Below the pieces are notes generated by a model. That model did not search any database. It had not been told where the DNA came from and saw only the letters and a list, made by a program, of their open reading frames with translations. The translations under genes and the position numbers were made by a program. Positions 30,101 through 38,920 of a stretch of DNA of 64,000 nt are shown here, piece by piece. The DNA is from G965277745 sp965277745 (GTDB lineage: Bacteria > Pseudomonadota > Gammaproteobacteria > Cardiobacteriales > Cardiobacteriaceae). Position 1 is the stretch's first letter. The number at the start of each line of letters is the position of its first letter. Location of the stretch: positions 2,232,001 through 2,296,000 of the forward strand of contig OZ255837.1 in assembly GCA_965277745.1 (NCBI GenBank), given 5' to 3'.

Positions 30101-30365
30101 ATGCTTGGCGCAATCAGCGAATATCTCAAGAAGCGCGAGCACGCCTCTGTGCGTGACATCGCCCTCGCACTCGACAGCAACCCCGGATGCCGTTTTCCCG
30201 ATGCTTAGCATACTGATCAAGAAGAAACGCGTGGCGCCGGTCAGCAAACACTGCGCGAAAAGCGGTTGCTGCCGCTGCACGTTCGCCGAACTGAAAATAT
30301 TCGCCTACGTCATATCACCCGACCCATCGCCGCGCTCCCCGATTCCATCGAGGCGGCGCAGATGA
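30101..30365 (+). pseudogene. feoC: FeoC-like gene remnant with a frameshift
   Basis: Directly after feoB, 'MLGAISEYLKKREHASVRDI' opens a small winged-helix protein of FeoC type. An extra base near 30183 shifts the frame: 'ALALDSNP' continues in another frame as 'DAVFPMLSILIKKKRVAP' and a cysteine cluster 'KHCAKSGCCRC', which resembles the FeoC cysteine segment. Position and pattern support feoC; similarity is judged by eye. It decays together with feoB. Confidence 0.65.
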
Positions 30366-30392
30366 ACGCTCTCCCGACGGTTTCTCCGTCGC

Positions 30393-31280
30393 TTACAGAT
30401 CGAGGCTGCGCAGATACACGCGAAATTCTTCGCCGAACACCGCGTGCTTGAGTCCCATTTCCACGTTGGCTTGGAGATAGCCGAGCTTGTCGCCGCAGTC
30501 ATAGCGCTTGCCCGCGAAGCGATAGGCGAGCAGGGTCTTTTCCTTGATTAACGTCGAAATGGCGTCGGTCAGCTGGATTTCTCCGTTGGAACCCACCTCG
30601 GTTTTTCCGAGGATCGCCATGATCTGCCCCGGCAGAATATAGCGCCCGATCACCGCAAGCCGCGAAGGCGCATCCTCCAGCGCCGGTTTTTCCACGATTC
30701 CGGAGATCGTCGAGGTACGTGCGTCGATTTTCGCCGCTTCGGTGACAATACCGTAACGATCTCTGTGTTCCAGCGCCACTTCCTGCACCCCGATAATCCC
30801 TTGCTGGTGCTTTTCATACAATTCGAGCATCTGTTTCATCACTGGCTTACCGTCGCCATCGCGATTGGCGATCAGATCATCGGCGAGAAGAATCGCGAAT
30901 GGGCGATCGCGTACGACCGGTTGCGCGCACAGCACGGCATGGCCAAGGCCAAGCGCCAATTCCTGGCGAATGAAAATTACTTTCATGTTCTTCGGCTTGA
31001 TCCGCCGCACGACGTCGAGAAATTCGGTTTTGTTCCGTCTTTCCAGTTCGGATTCTAGTTCATAGGCGATATCGTAATGTTCGGTGATCGACCATTTGTT
31101 GCGCCCGGTAACGAACACCATATTGCGAATACCGGCTTCATAAGCCTCGTCCACGGCGTACTGGATCAAAGGCTTGTCCACCACCGGCAGCATTTCCTTC
31201 GGCGTCGATTTGGTCGCCGGCAAAAAGCGGGTTCCGAACCCGGCCACCGGAAACACGGCGAGATGTACTTTCTCCGTCAT
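30393..31280 (-). CDS. galU: UTP-glucose-1-phosphate uridylyltransferase
   Basis: A 295-residue enzyme that makes UDP-glucose for lipopolysaccharide and capsule sugars. The N-terminus has 'FPVAGFGTRFLPATKSTPKE', the nucleotide-binding loop, followed by 'MLPVVDKPLIQYAVDEA'. 'EKPALEDAPSRLAVIGRYIL' is the family's sugar-binding segment. It is the last gene of the rpsF-to-galU series and overlaps radA by four bases. Confidence 0.95.
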   Translation of the reverse strand: MTEKVHLAVFPVAGFGTRFLPATKSTPKEMLPVVDKPLIQYAVDEAYEAGIRNMVFVTGRNKWSITEHYDIAYELESELERRNKTEFLDVVRRIKPKNMKVIFIRQELALGLGHAVLCAQPVVRDRPFAILLADDLIANRDGDGKPVMKQMLELYEKHQQGIIGVQEVALEHRDRYGIVTEAAKIDARTSTISGIVEKPALEDAPSRLAVIGRYILPGQIMAILGKTEVGSNGEIQLTDAISTLIKEKTLLAYRFAGKRYDCGDKLGYLQANVEMGLKHAVFGEEFRVYLRSLDL

Positions 31281-32659
31281 CGTTTTTCTTCCTTAAGGTC
31301 AGACAAGATCGTCAAAGCGGCCGACAAGGTCGCAACGGGAAACACCTTAATCACGGTTTTTCCCCGCGGCCGGTTCGCCTGGGGCAGGATAATTCTGCGA
31401 AAACCATGCTGCTCGGCCGCTTTCAAGCGGGCTTCGCCGTTGACGACCGGACGCAGTTCGCCGGCTAGCCCGAACTCTCCTATCATAACAGTATCACGCG
31501 GTACCGGAACATTGTTCAAACTGGAGACGAGGGCGGCGAGCACGGCCAGATCGGCGCCTGTCTCACTGATTTTCAGGCCACCGGCGACATTCACGTAAAC
31601 ATCCATGTCATGCATCGAGATACCGCCGTGACGATGCAGGACAGCGAGCAGCATCGCCAACCGCGAGGCATCGAGTCCCTGGGTGACGCGGCGGGGGTGA
31701 CTTGCGCTACCCCCACCGTCGACGAGCGCCTGCACTTCGACCAGAAGCGCGCGCGTTCCTTCCCACACGGGCAAGACCACACTGCCGGGCTGGCATCCGT
31801 CCGGTCGCGAAAGAAAAATCGCCGAAGGGTTGCCGACCGGTTTCAAGCCGTTCTCCAGCATAGCGAACATTCCGAGTTCGTTCACCGGGCCGAAACGGTT
31901 TTTCACCGCGCGCAGCATGCGCAAACGGCTACCCGCCTCGCTCTCGAAATACAACACCGTGTCTACCATATGTTCGAGGACGCGCGGACCGGCGATCGCC
32001 CCTTCCTTGGTGACATGCCCGATAAGAAACACCGTGGTTCCGCTGCTTTTCGCAAAACGCACGAGTCGCGCGGCGGACTCGCGTAACTGACTGACCGCGC
32101 CCGGCGCGGCGCTTAAACTTTCGCTGTAAAGCGTCTGGATGGAATCGATGACCAGTACTTGCGGCGCCTGCGCCGTCGCGGTCGCGAGAATCCGTTCGAT
32201 CTGGGTCTCACTGTAAAGCGAGATGTTCTCGCGCGCAAGCCCCAATCGTTCGCTGCGCAATCCGATCTGACGTGGTGACTCCTCTCCGCTGACGTATAAA
32301 CACGGTACTTTACTTGCCAGATGATGGATTGTCTGTAGCAGCAAGGTGGACTTGCCGATGCCGGGATCGCCACCGATCAGCACCACGCTGCCTTTGACCA
32401 ACCCGCCGCCAAGGACCCGGTCGAACTCGGAAATTCCACTTGGCCGCACGACCTCCTCGACGAGCGCCACACGATCGAGACGCGTTACCGTCCCGGCTTC
32501 GACGCCGGCATAGCCGCCGCTACGCCCCGCCGCTGAAATCTCCGGCGCCGCTTCTTCCTCAAGGCAGTTCCACTCGCCGCATTCATGGCATCTGCCCTGC
32601 CATTTCGGATACACCGCGCCGCAGGAGCGACAGACGAAACGGCTTTTCGCCTTAGCCAT
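31277..32659 (-). CDS. radA: DNA repair protein RadA
   Basis: A 460-residue RecA-like ATPase that drives branch migration in recombinational repair. The N-terminus is a C4 zinc finger ('CRSCGAVYPKWQGRCHECG'). Walker A is 'GGDPGIGKSTLL' and the RadA-specific 'KNRFGPVNELG' motif is near residue 255. The C-terminus is a Lon-like domain. It overlaps alr by eight bases. Confidence 0.95.
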   Translation of the reverse strand: MAKAKSRFVCRSCGAVYPKWQGRCHECGEWNCLEEEAAPEISAAGRSGGYAGVEAGTVTRLDRVALVEEVVRPSGISEFDRVLGGGLVKGSVVLIGGDPGIGKSTLLLQTIHHLASKVPCLYVSGEESPRQIGLRSERLGLARENISLYSETQIERILATATAQAPQVLVIDSIQTLYSESLSAAPGAVSQLRESAARLVRFAKSSGTTVFLIGHVTKEGAIAGPRVLEHMVDTVLYFESEAGSRLRMLRAVKNRFGPVNELGMFAMLENGLKPVGNPSAIFLSRPDGCQPGSVVLPVWEGTRALLVEVQALVDGGGSASHPRRVTQGLDASRLAMLLAVLHRHGGISMHDMDVYVNVAGGLKISETGADLAVLAALVSSLNNVPVPRDTVMIGEFGLAGELRPVVNGEARLKAAEQHGFRRIILPQANRPRGKTVIKVFPVATLSAALTILSDLKEEKR

Positions 32660-33743
32660 CGACGACCTCGGCGGGCACTCGAGCCGTCAACATCGTGGTC
32701 AAGGTATAGGGAATCGTGCCGGCGGCGCGGGCCACCTCTTCGGTGGGTAGTTCCGGCCCGAAAAACGTCAATTTCTCACCGGGAGCGATCCGGTTTTCCC
32801 CAAGCCAGACGAACGCCATGTCCATCGTCACTCGTCCGACCAGCGGATAGCGTCTGCCGCCGATCAGCACTGGCACCTGTCCACCGGGGATGCTGCGCGC
32901 CAGTCCGTCACCATAACCACCGCAGACGACCGCTAGCCAACCGTCCGAAGGCGCGGCAAAAGCGCGTCCATAGCCAGCCGTTTCGCCTTTTTTCAAGCGG
33001 CGCACGGCAATCACTTCGCTCAAAAGACGCATTACCGGACGGAGGCCGAAGTCGGCCGCCGTACCGGTAGCGAATGGCGACATGCCGTATAGCATCACCC
33101 CGGGACGCACCCAGTCCCCCTGTGCGGCAGGCAGGGAGAATAGCGCCGCCGAATTGGCATAGCAGCGCCGCCAGCCCGTCGGCAGTTCCACAGTATCGAG
33201 TGTGACGAGTTGCGTCTTGGCTTGCCCCGGATCCGCCGCGTCGGCACAGGAAAAATGGCTGAGCGCCCCCAGCCATTGTACCTGCGGCAAGCGCAGGGCG
33301 TAAGAGATCGCCTCGCGCGCCTCGTCACCGCCGCGAAACCCGAGACGATGCATGCCGCAGTCGACCTTGAGCCACGCGGACAACCGCTCTTGCGGGTGTT
33401 CGGAGAGCCACCGCAACTGGCGAATGTTATGGATGACCGGTTGCAATCCCCAAGTGCGGCAAATAGCGATCTCGGCGGAAGAAAAGAGCCCCGCGAGCAA
33501 CACTATCGGCTGCCCTGCCCCCAATTCACGCAAGAGAAGCGCTTCTTCAATGCTCGCGACGGCGAAAGCCTCGGCGGCCGCGAGCGCCGGCAGGAGATTG
33601 TCCACACCATGCCCGTAGGCGTTGGCTTTCACTACAGGAAGCATTTTCGCCGGACCACTTACCGCATCAAGTATCTTCCAGTTATGCCGTAGCGCGGCCA
33701 AATCGATGATTTTCCTTATCGGACGCGCCACTACTCTTCCCAT
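32652..33743 (-). CDS. alr: Alanine racemase
   Basis: A 363-residue PLP enzyme that supplies D-alanine for peptidoglycan. The PLP lysine lies in 'VVKANAYGHG' near residue 38, and the second catalytic region holds the Tyr of 'VMLYGMSPF'. Length is typical. It overlaps both dnaB (by 13 bases) and radA, in keeping with the common dnaB-alr arrangement. Confidence 0.94.
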   Translation of the reverse strand: MGRVVARPIRKIIDLAALRHNWKILDAVSGPAKMLPVVKANAYGHGVDNLLPALAAAEAFAVASIEEALLLRELGAGQPIVLLAGLFSSAEIAICRTWGLQPVIHNIRQLRWLSEHPQERLSAWLKVDCGMHRLGFRGGDEAREAISYALRLPQVQWLGALSHFSCADAADPGQAKTQLVTLDTVELPTGWRRCYANSAALFSLPAAQGDWVRPGVMLYGMSPFATGTAADFGLRPVMRLLSEVIAVRRLKKGETAGYGRAFAAPSDGWLAVVCGGYGDGLARSIPGGQVPVLIGGRRYPLVGRVTMDMAFVWLGENRIAPGEKLTFFGPELPTEEVARAAGTIPYTLTTMLTARVPAEVVDG

Positions 33744-35113
33744 TCCGGCAGGCTACGCGGGGAATAATCGTCGAAGCGCGTGTATTGGCCGAGAAACGCC
33801 AGATTGACTTTCCCGATCGGGCCGTTTCTCTGCTTTCCTATGATGATCTCCGCCATTCCCGTATTTTCGGTTTCCTTATGGTAGACCTCGTCGCGATAGA
33901 CGAACATGATCACATCCGCGTCTTGTTCGATCGCCCCGGATTCACGAATATCGGACATAATCGGGCGTTTGTCCGGGCGGTTTTCCAAGGAGCGATTGAG
34001 TTGAGAAAGGGCAACAAGAGGGGCATCGATTTCCTTGGCCAATAATTTCAGCGCGCGGGAAATATCGCCGAGTTGCGTCGCGCGATTGTTCTCCCCGTTC
34101 TCGGGCAATTGCATCAGTTGCAGATAATCGACGAGCACCAGGCCGAGTTCTCCGTGATCACGCTTGAGACGCCGCGCCCGGGCACGCAATTCAACAACCG
34201 ACAGGCTGGAACTGTCGTCGATAAAGATCGGCGCTTCTTTCAATTGCTGCATCGCGAGCATGAATTTGGGCATGTCTTCGTGCGCATCGAGTTTGCCAAG
34301 GCGCAGATGTTTGTTATCCACACGTCCGAGCGAGGAAATCATCCGCAACACCAGCGAACGCGCTGGCATCTCCAGAGAAAAGATAGCCACCGGCTGGTTC
34401 GTTCCCAACGCCACGTTTTCCGCGATATTCATCGCGAAGGTGGTTTTGCCCATCGACGGACGACCGGCGACGACGATCAGATCGCCGCGCTGCAAGCCGG
34501 CCGTCATCTCGTCGAGATCGCGAAAACCGCTGGCGATTCCAGTGACGTTACTATCGCTCTTGCTCAGTTGTTCGATATATTTGACGACTTCCGCCGCGGT
34601 TTTCTTGACCGACTGTAGCCCGTCTCGCGTGTTGTGCTGATAGGCTTCAGCGATGCGAAAAACCTTCTGTTCGGCCTCGTCGAGAATACTACGGGCATCG
34701 CGCCCTTGCGGAAAATACGCACTGTCGGCGATCGCGCCGGCGGCGCTGATCAGCTTGCGTTTGATCCCCTGTTCGCGAACAATTTTCGCATAGGAAATGA
34801 CGTTACCGACACTCGGCGTTTCGAGCCCCAACTGGCGCAGATACTCGACACCGCCCGCCTGTTCGAGTTCGTCACGCGCACCGAGGCGGGTGCTGATAGT
34901 CAACACATCGAACGGTTCGCCCTTTTCCGCAAGCTCGCAGATTACCTGAAAAATCAGGCGGTTGTTGCGATAGAAGAAATCGTCGCTCACCACATGTTCG
35001 GCAACGTCTTCCCAACGCGCGTTGTCCAGCAACAAAGCACCGATGACCGCCTGTTCGGCGGACGCCGATTTCGGCGCCTCCTTCAAGCGGTCGCTTGTGT
35101 CATCCTCTGTCAT
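33731..35113 (-). CDS. dnaB: Replicative DNA helicase
   Basis: A 460-residue hexameric helicase of the replication fork. The N-terminal domain begins at 'SAEQAVIGALLLDNARWEDV', and the RecA-like domain has Walker A 'AGRPSMGKTTFAMNIA', 'VDYLQLM' and the arginine-finger region 'IRESGAIEQDADVI'. The ATG at 35113 is preferred because a GGCGAGGAG site precedes it. No intein is present. Confidence 0.95.
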   Translation of the reverse strand: MTEDDTSDRLKEAPKSASAEQAVIGALLLDNARWEDVAEHVVSDDFFYRNNRLIFQVICELAEKGEPFDVLTISTRLGARDELEQAGGVEYLRQLGLETPSVGNVISYAKIVREQGIKRKLISAAGAIADSAYFPQGRDARSILDEAEQKVFRIAEAYQHNTRDGLQSVKKTAAEVVKYIEQLSKSDSNVTGIASGFRDLDEMTAGLQRGDLIVVAGRPSMGKTTFAMNIAENVALGTNQPVAIFSLEMPARSLVLRMISSLGRVDNKHLRLGKLDAHEDMPKFMLAMQQLKEAPIFIDDSSSLSVVELRARARRLKRDHGELGLVLVDYLQLMQLPENGENNRATQLGDISRALKLLAKEIDAPLVALSQLNRSLENRPDKRPIMSDIRESGAIEQDADVIMFVYRDEVYHKETENTGMAEIIIGKQRNGPIGKVNLAFLGQYTRFDDYSPRSLPEWEE

Positions 35114-35155
35114 ACGAAACTCCTCGCCGGATGATAAACCATCGTCTTGCCAAGA

Positions 35156-35179
35156 CAAAAAAACCCGCCGAAGCGGGTT
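35156..35179 (-). terminator. Rho-independent terminator after rplI
   Basis: On the minus strand AACCCGC-TTCG-GCGGGTT forms a seven-base-pair stem with a UUCG tetraloop, followed by a run of T residues (35156-35163). It lies between rplI and dnaB and probably limits transcription into dnaB from the ribosomal unit. Confidence 0.85.
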
Positions 35180-35196
35180 GCGCAGGTTCGACGCGC

Positions 35197-35646
35197 TTAT
35201 TCGCCCATCACCACCCGGAGGAGGATTTCAGCGTGGATGTCGCCATACAGTTTCAGGGTGATCGGAAACTCGCCGAGTTCACGAATGTTGCCATTGGGCA
35301 TCATCACTTCCTGGCGTTGCAATTGCAGCCCCTGCGCTTCCACGGCATCGACGATGTGCTGGGTACCGACAGAACCGAACAATTTCCCTTCGTCGCCGGC
35401 TTTGGCAAAGACGGTGAACACTTTACCATTCAACGTTTCGCGGCGGCACGCGGAAGTGTCCAAGCGTTCGGCCTGCTGTTTTTCCAATTCGGCGCGACGC
35501 GTTTCGAACAAGGCGATCTTCTCCGCCGTGGCTTCGGTTGCCTTGCCTTGCGGAATCAGAAAATTACGGGCATAACCGGATTTGACCCTGACCTTGTCGC
35601 CAAGTTCTCCGAGACCGTCGACACGGTCCAACAAAATAATCTCCAT
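35197..35646 (-). CDS. rplI: 50S ribosomal protein L9
   Basis: A 149-residue ribosomal protein. The N-terminal domain 'MEIILLDRVDGLGELGDKV' and the glycine/lysine-rich 'GYARNFLIPQGKATEAT' are typical, and a long central helix leads to the C-terminal domain. It closes the rpsF-rpsR-rplI unit and is followed by a terminator. Confidence 0.97.
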   Translation of the reverse strand: MEIILLDRVDGLGELGDKVRVKSGYARNFLIPQGKATEATAEKIALFETRRAELEKQQAERLDTSACRRETLNGKVFTVFAKAGDEGKLFGSVGTQHIVDAVEAQGLQLQRQEVMMPNGNIRELGEFPITLKLYGDIHAEILLRVVMGE

Positions 35647-35655
35647 CTTTCCTCC

Positions 35656-35871
35656 TCAGTGCTGGTCGCTGTAAGGCAACAAGGCAAGGAAACGCGCGCG
35701 TTTGATCGCGCTCGCCAGCTGGCGCTGATAGAAAACATTGGTGCCGGTGATCCGGGCCGGGATAATCTTGCCCACCTCGGTGATGTAGGCTTTCAGCGTT
35801 TCGAGATCTTTGTAGTCGATTTCCGCCACCTCTTCGGCGGTAAAACGACAAACTCTTTTACGATTTACCAT
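35656..35871 (-). CDS. rpsR: 30S ribosomal protein S18
   Basis: A 71-residue ribosomal protein, with 'CRFTAEEVAEIDYKDLETL' and 'TGTNVFYQRQLASAIKRAR' matching the S18 core. It lies nine bases after rpsF and nine before rplI, the conserved order, and binds S6 in the 30S platform. Confidence 0.97.
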   Translation of the reverse strand: MVNRKRVCRFTAEEVAEIDYKDLETLKAYITEVGKIIPARITGTNVFYQRQLASAIKRARFLALLPYSDQH

Positions 35872-35880
35872 GGCTATTCC

Positions 35881-36207
35881 TTATTTCTTGACGTCTTGCA
35901 GCATCGGGGAAGCCTCACTGACCGGCGCGTCACGACGAATCGTCAAATGCCGCAGCACGGCATCGTTGAAACGGAAATTGCTTTCCAATTCCTCGAGGGT
36001 GGCGGCACTGCATTCAATATTCATCAAAATATAGTGCGCCTTGACCAGCTTTTGAATCGGATATGCCAGTATGCGGCGGCCCCAGTCCTCGCAGCGATGC
36101 ACCTTGCCGCTCGCGTTTTCCACTTGCGCACGGTAGCGCTCGACCATGGCGCCTACTTGCTCGCTCTGATCCGGATGGACCAGAAAAACGATTTCATAAT
36201 GTCTCAT
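35881..36207 (-). CDS. rpsF: 30S ribosomal protein S6
   Basis: A 108-residue ribosomal protein starting 'MRHYEIVFLVHPDQSEQV', with 'WGRRILAYPIQKLVKAHYIL' in the core. An AGGAG site sits before the ATG. It heads the S6-S18-L9 unit; its leader may be subject to S6:S18 feedback (see the promoter entry). Confidence 0.97.
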   Translation of the reverse strand: MRHYEIVFLVHPDQSEQVGAMVERYRAQVENASGKVHRCEDWGRRILAYPIQKLVKAHYILMNIECSAATLEELESNFRFNDAVLRHLTIRRDAPVSEASPMLQDVKK

Positions 36208-36302
36208 TTTGTAGTCTCCTTATGGGTGAGAAACAGCCGCAACAGCGCGGCAAGGAGTGATTCAAGGACGCACATCTTATTCCATACCACGATAAAAGAC
36301 AA
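36208..36302 (-). promoter_or_regulatory. rpsF promoter and leader
   Basis: On the minus strand TTGTCT (36297-36302) and TAAGAT (36274-36279) are spaced by 17 bases, a good sigma-70 promoter. The roughly 60-base leader contains a GCCGC-GCTGTT-GCGGC hairpin with a CCG near the start codon. Many proteobacteria carry an S6:S18-binding leader motif here that uses a CCG; whether this hairpin is that motif is inference. Confidence 0.6.
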
Positions 36303-36398
36303 CGATTTTCCCGTTTCTTTCTCCTCTTTTTGCCAGGATGTGCTACACTCCCGCCACTTGTAGCCCTATCGTAAGCCATTTCGTAGACAGACCGATTC

Positions 36399-37475
36399 AT
36401 GCACCACACCTCCTGGCGATTCAGCAACGCCGCCACCGTTCCCCTTGTCGCCGGACGCATCATTGCCTATGACAGCGAATTCGTGCGTGAACGCAGTTAT
36501 TATCCGAAATTGTCCTTGATACAGCTCCATCAACCGGGCTGGCCGGGTGCGTGCCTGATCGATGGCTTGAACGAAAACAGCGAAGCGCTGTGGGCACGCC
36601 TGGAAAAGCACGACGCGCCGCTCGTCCTCCACAGCGCCGAACAAGATCTGGAACTGATGCGCGCGAATGGCGCCACCCTGACGAACACGCTGCGCGACAC
36701 GCAAATCGGCTTCGCCTTGTGTCATCGTCAGAAAAACGTCGCTTACGCGGAGATGATCGCATCCTATCTCGGTATCGCCTTGAACAAATCGGCGACCCGC
36801 AGCGACTGGCTGAAGCGCCCCTTAAGCGACAGGCAATGCCAATATGCCGCCGACGATGTCGGCCCGTTGACCGCCTGCTATCCTCTACTGTGCGCCGAAC
36901 TCCAGCGCCTCGGACGCCTGTCTTGGTGGGCGGAAGAATGCCGCCGTCTCCTTGCCGCGCACCGGAACGAAGAAAAAAAGCCGTATCACTGGTACAAATT
37001 ACGCGCCGGACCGCAAAAACTGCGCAAAGCCCAGCTACCGGCGGCGGAAGCGCTCTGTGCCTTGCGCGAAGCGGTAGCCGCGGCACAGGACTTGCCGCGC
37101 AGAAAAGTGCTCGACGATGAAAAACTCATCGCCATCGCGCTCGGTGAACCATCGAGTCTGCAAGATCTCGCCAAAGCCCTGCCAGACGATCATCCACTCC
37201 TTACCGATACCACCCTTAGCGAAAATATCTTCACCCAAGCGCTGAAACGTCCTCCGCCCGCCAGACCGCGGGCGGCGCGAGTGTCCGAGAAAAACAAAAA
37301 GACCCTGGAAAATCTTCTCCAGTTCAACGAACGAACCGCTGCCGATCTCGATATCGCCGCCGACACCCTCGCCAATGGGCAACAACTGCGCGAATGGCTG
37401 AACAGCGATTTTCAAAGCGGTTTGTTGACCACTGGCTGGCGCGGCGAAATTTTCGCCGCGTTCAAGCGTCCTTAA
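36399..37475 (+). CDS. rnd: Ribonuclease D
   Basis: A 358-residue 3'-5' exoribonuclease in tRNA maturation. The DEDD-type exonuclease domain shows Exo I in 'AYDSEFVRERSYYPKLSLIQ', Exo II in 'LHSAEQDLELM' and Exo III near 'QYAADDV'. HRDC domains make up the C-terminal half. The final bases overlap the convergent coaE gene by 14 bases. Confidence 0.93.
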   Translation: MHHTSWRFSNAATVPLVAGRIIAYDSEFVRERSYYPKLSLIQLHQPGWPGACLIDGLNENSEALWARLEKHDAPLVLHSAEQDLELMRANGATLTNTLRDTQIGFALCHRQKNVAYAEMIASYLGIALNKSATRSDWLKRPLSDRQCQYAADDVGPLTACYPLLCAELQRLGRLSWWAEECRRLLAAHRNEEKKPYHWYKLRAGPQKLRKAQLPAAEALCALREAVAAAQDLPRRKVLDDEKLIAIALGEPSSLQDLAKALPDDHPLLTDTTLSENIFTQALKRPPPARPRAARVSEKNKKTLENLLQFNERTAADLDIAADTLANGQQLREWLNSDFQSGLLTTGWRGEIFAAFKRP

Positions 37476-38055
37476 GCGCTCGCAGCCGCTCATAAAGCAA
37501 CCAGCACTGCCTTGCAGTTTCCATTCTCGTGCCGCTGTTATCGATCACGAAGCGGGCCTTGGCAAGGCGTTTCTCGCGAGGCATCTGAACGGCGACAATC
37601 CTCGCGATCCCGGGCGCTTTTTCGCCGTCGCGGGCGCTACCGCGCAAAAGTTGCAGGGAAAGCGGCACATCGACCACGATGGAAAGGTCACACAATCGTT
37701 CGAGGGCGTTCTCAAAGAGCAAGGCAGCGGAAAGAATAAGCGGATCGGAATCGGCCGCCGCCAAGTCGGCAAGAATCCGGGCGCGGATGTGCGGGTGAAG
37801 AATCCGATTCAACGCTTCACGGGCCTCGCGATGGGTAAAAATCAGTTCACGTAGGCGCTTGCGATCAAGGGTGCCATCGACTTGCAAAATCTGCTTGCCG
37901 AAATGCTCGACCACCTCGCGCAACCCCGACTGTCCGGGCATGACCAGTTCCCTTGCGAGCAAATCGGCATCAACGATCCCAACCCCCTTGCTCGCGAAGC
38001 AGTCGCCGCAGAAACTCTTGCCGCTGGCAATGCCGCCGGTAAGCCCGACGATCAT
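37462..38055 (-). CDS. coaE: Dephospho-CoA kinase
   Basis: A 197-residue kinase for the last step of coenzyme A synthesis. It begins 'MIVGLTGGIASGKSFCGD', with the P-loop at residues 7-14, and continues with 'VDADLLARELV'. The start at 38055 was chosen by family fit. It follows pilD, as in many gammaproteobacterial pil clusters. Confidence 0.94.
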   Translation of the reverse strand: MIVGLTGGIASGKSFCGDCFASKGVGIVDADLLARELVMPGQSGLREVVEHFGKQILQVDGTLDRKRLRELIFTHREAREALNRILHPHIRARILADLAAADSDPLILSAALLFENALERLCDLSIVVDVPLSLQLLRGSARDGEKAPGIARIVAVQMPREKRLAKARFVIDNSGTRMETARQCWLLYERLRALKDA

Positions 38056-38056
38056 C

Positions 38057-38920
38057 TCATCCCGGAAAAAAGCCGAGCCAGATGGCAATATGGCCGCCGT
38101 ACAAAAAGCTGAGCCATCCGGCCGTTGCCAAAAACGGGCCGAAAGCCATCGTTTTTCCCCAGCCCAGTTGCATGATCAGGGCATAAATGAGCCCGCAGAC
38201 GGCCGCGACGACGAGAATCACCGGTAACATCAAACTGCCCTGCCAGGCACAAAGACAGGCAAGCAACTTGAAATCGCCGTACCCCATTCCCCTTTTGCCG
38301 GTTATCAGCTTGAACAACCAGTAGACGCTCCACAGCGAGAGATAACCGACGATTACGCCTGTCACGCTGCTTGGCAAATCGACGAACTGACTGTCACACA
38401 GCGCGGCGACGATCCCGAGCCACAACAGGGGAAGGGTAATACAATCGGGCAGCAACTGGTGCTGTGCATCGATGAAAACGAGGGCGATCAGCCCCCAGGT
38501 GAAGATCAAGGCGAACGCCAACGGCAGTGGATGCGGATATTGCAAGACCACGAGCACACTTGCAAACACGGCAAGTGCTTCAACGGCAAGATAGCGAGGG
38601 GAAATCCGCCCGTCACAACCGCTGCACCTACCGTGCTGGATCAACCAACTGAGCAGCGGAATGTTTTCCCAGGCGGCAATCCGTTTCCCGCATCGCGGGC
38701 AAGCGGAACGCGGTACCGCTAGGTTGAAGGGTTGTTGCGACAGATCGGGATGGCAGCTGTCTTCCCCGTATAAGTATTGCCACGCCCACTGCTTTTCCTC
38801 ACGCACCATCATCAGCGGCAGGCGATAGATCACGACGTTCAAGAAGCTGCCGACGAACAACCCCAGCAGCCCGATCAGGGCAATGCCGGGAAGGGTTTGC
38901 AAAAAATCGCACCAGGGCAT
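38057..38920 (-). CDS. pilD: Type IV prepilin peptidase
   Basis: A 287-residue inner-membrane protease/methylase that cleaves and N-methylates prepilins. A four-cysteine zinc motif is present ('CPRCGKRIAAWENIP' and 'GRCSGCDGRISPRY'), as are the two catalytic aspartates, one in 'FIDAQHQLLPDCIT' and one in 'GMGYGDFKLLACL'. Hydrophobic segments account for most of the rest. The ATG overlaps the pilC stop. Confidence 0.95.
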   Translation of the reverse strand: MPWCDFLQTLPGIALIGLLGLFVGSFLNVVIYRLPLMMVREEKQWAWQYLYGEDSCHPDLSQQPFNLAVPRSACPRCGKRIAAWENIPLLSWLIQHGRCSGCDGRISPRYLAVEALAVFASVLVVLQYPHPLPLAFALIFTWGLIALVFIDAQHQLLPDCITLPLLWLGIVAALCDSQFVDLPSSVTGVIVGYLSLWSVYWLFKLITGKRGMGYGDFKLLACLCAWQGSLMLPVILVVAAVCGLIYALIMQLGWGKTMAFGPFLATAGWLSFLYGGHIAIWLGFFPG

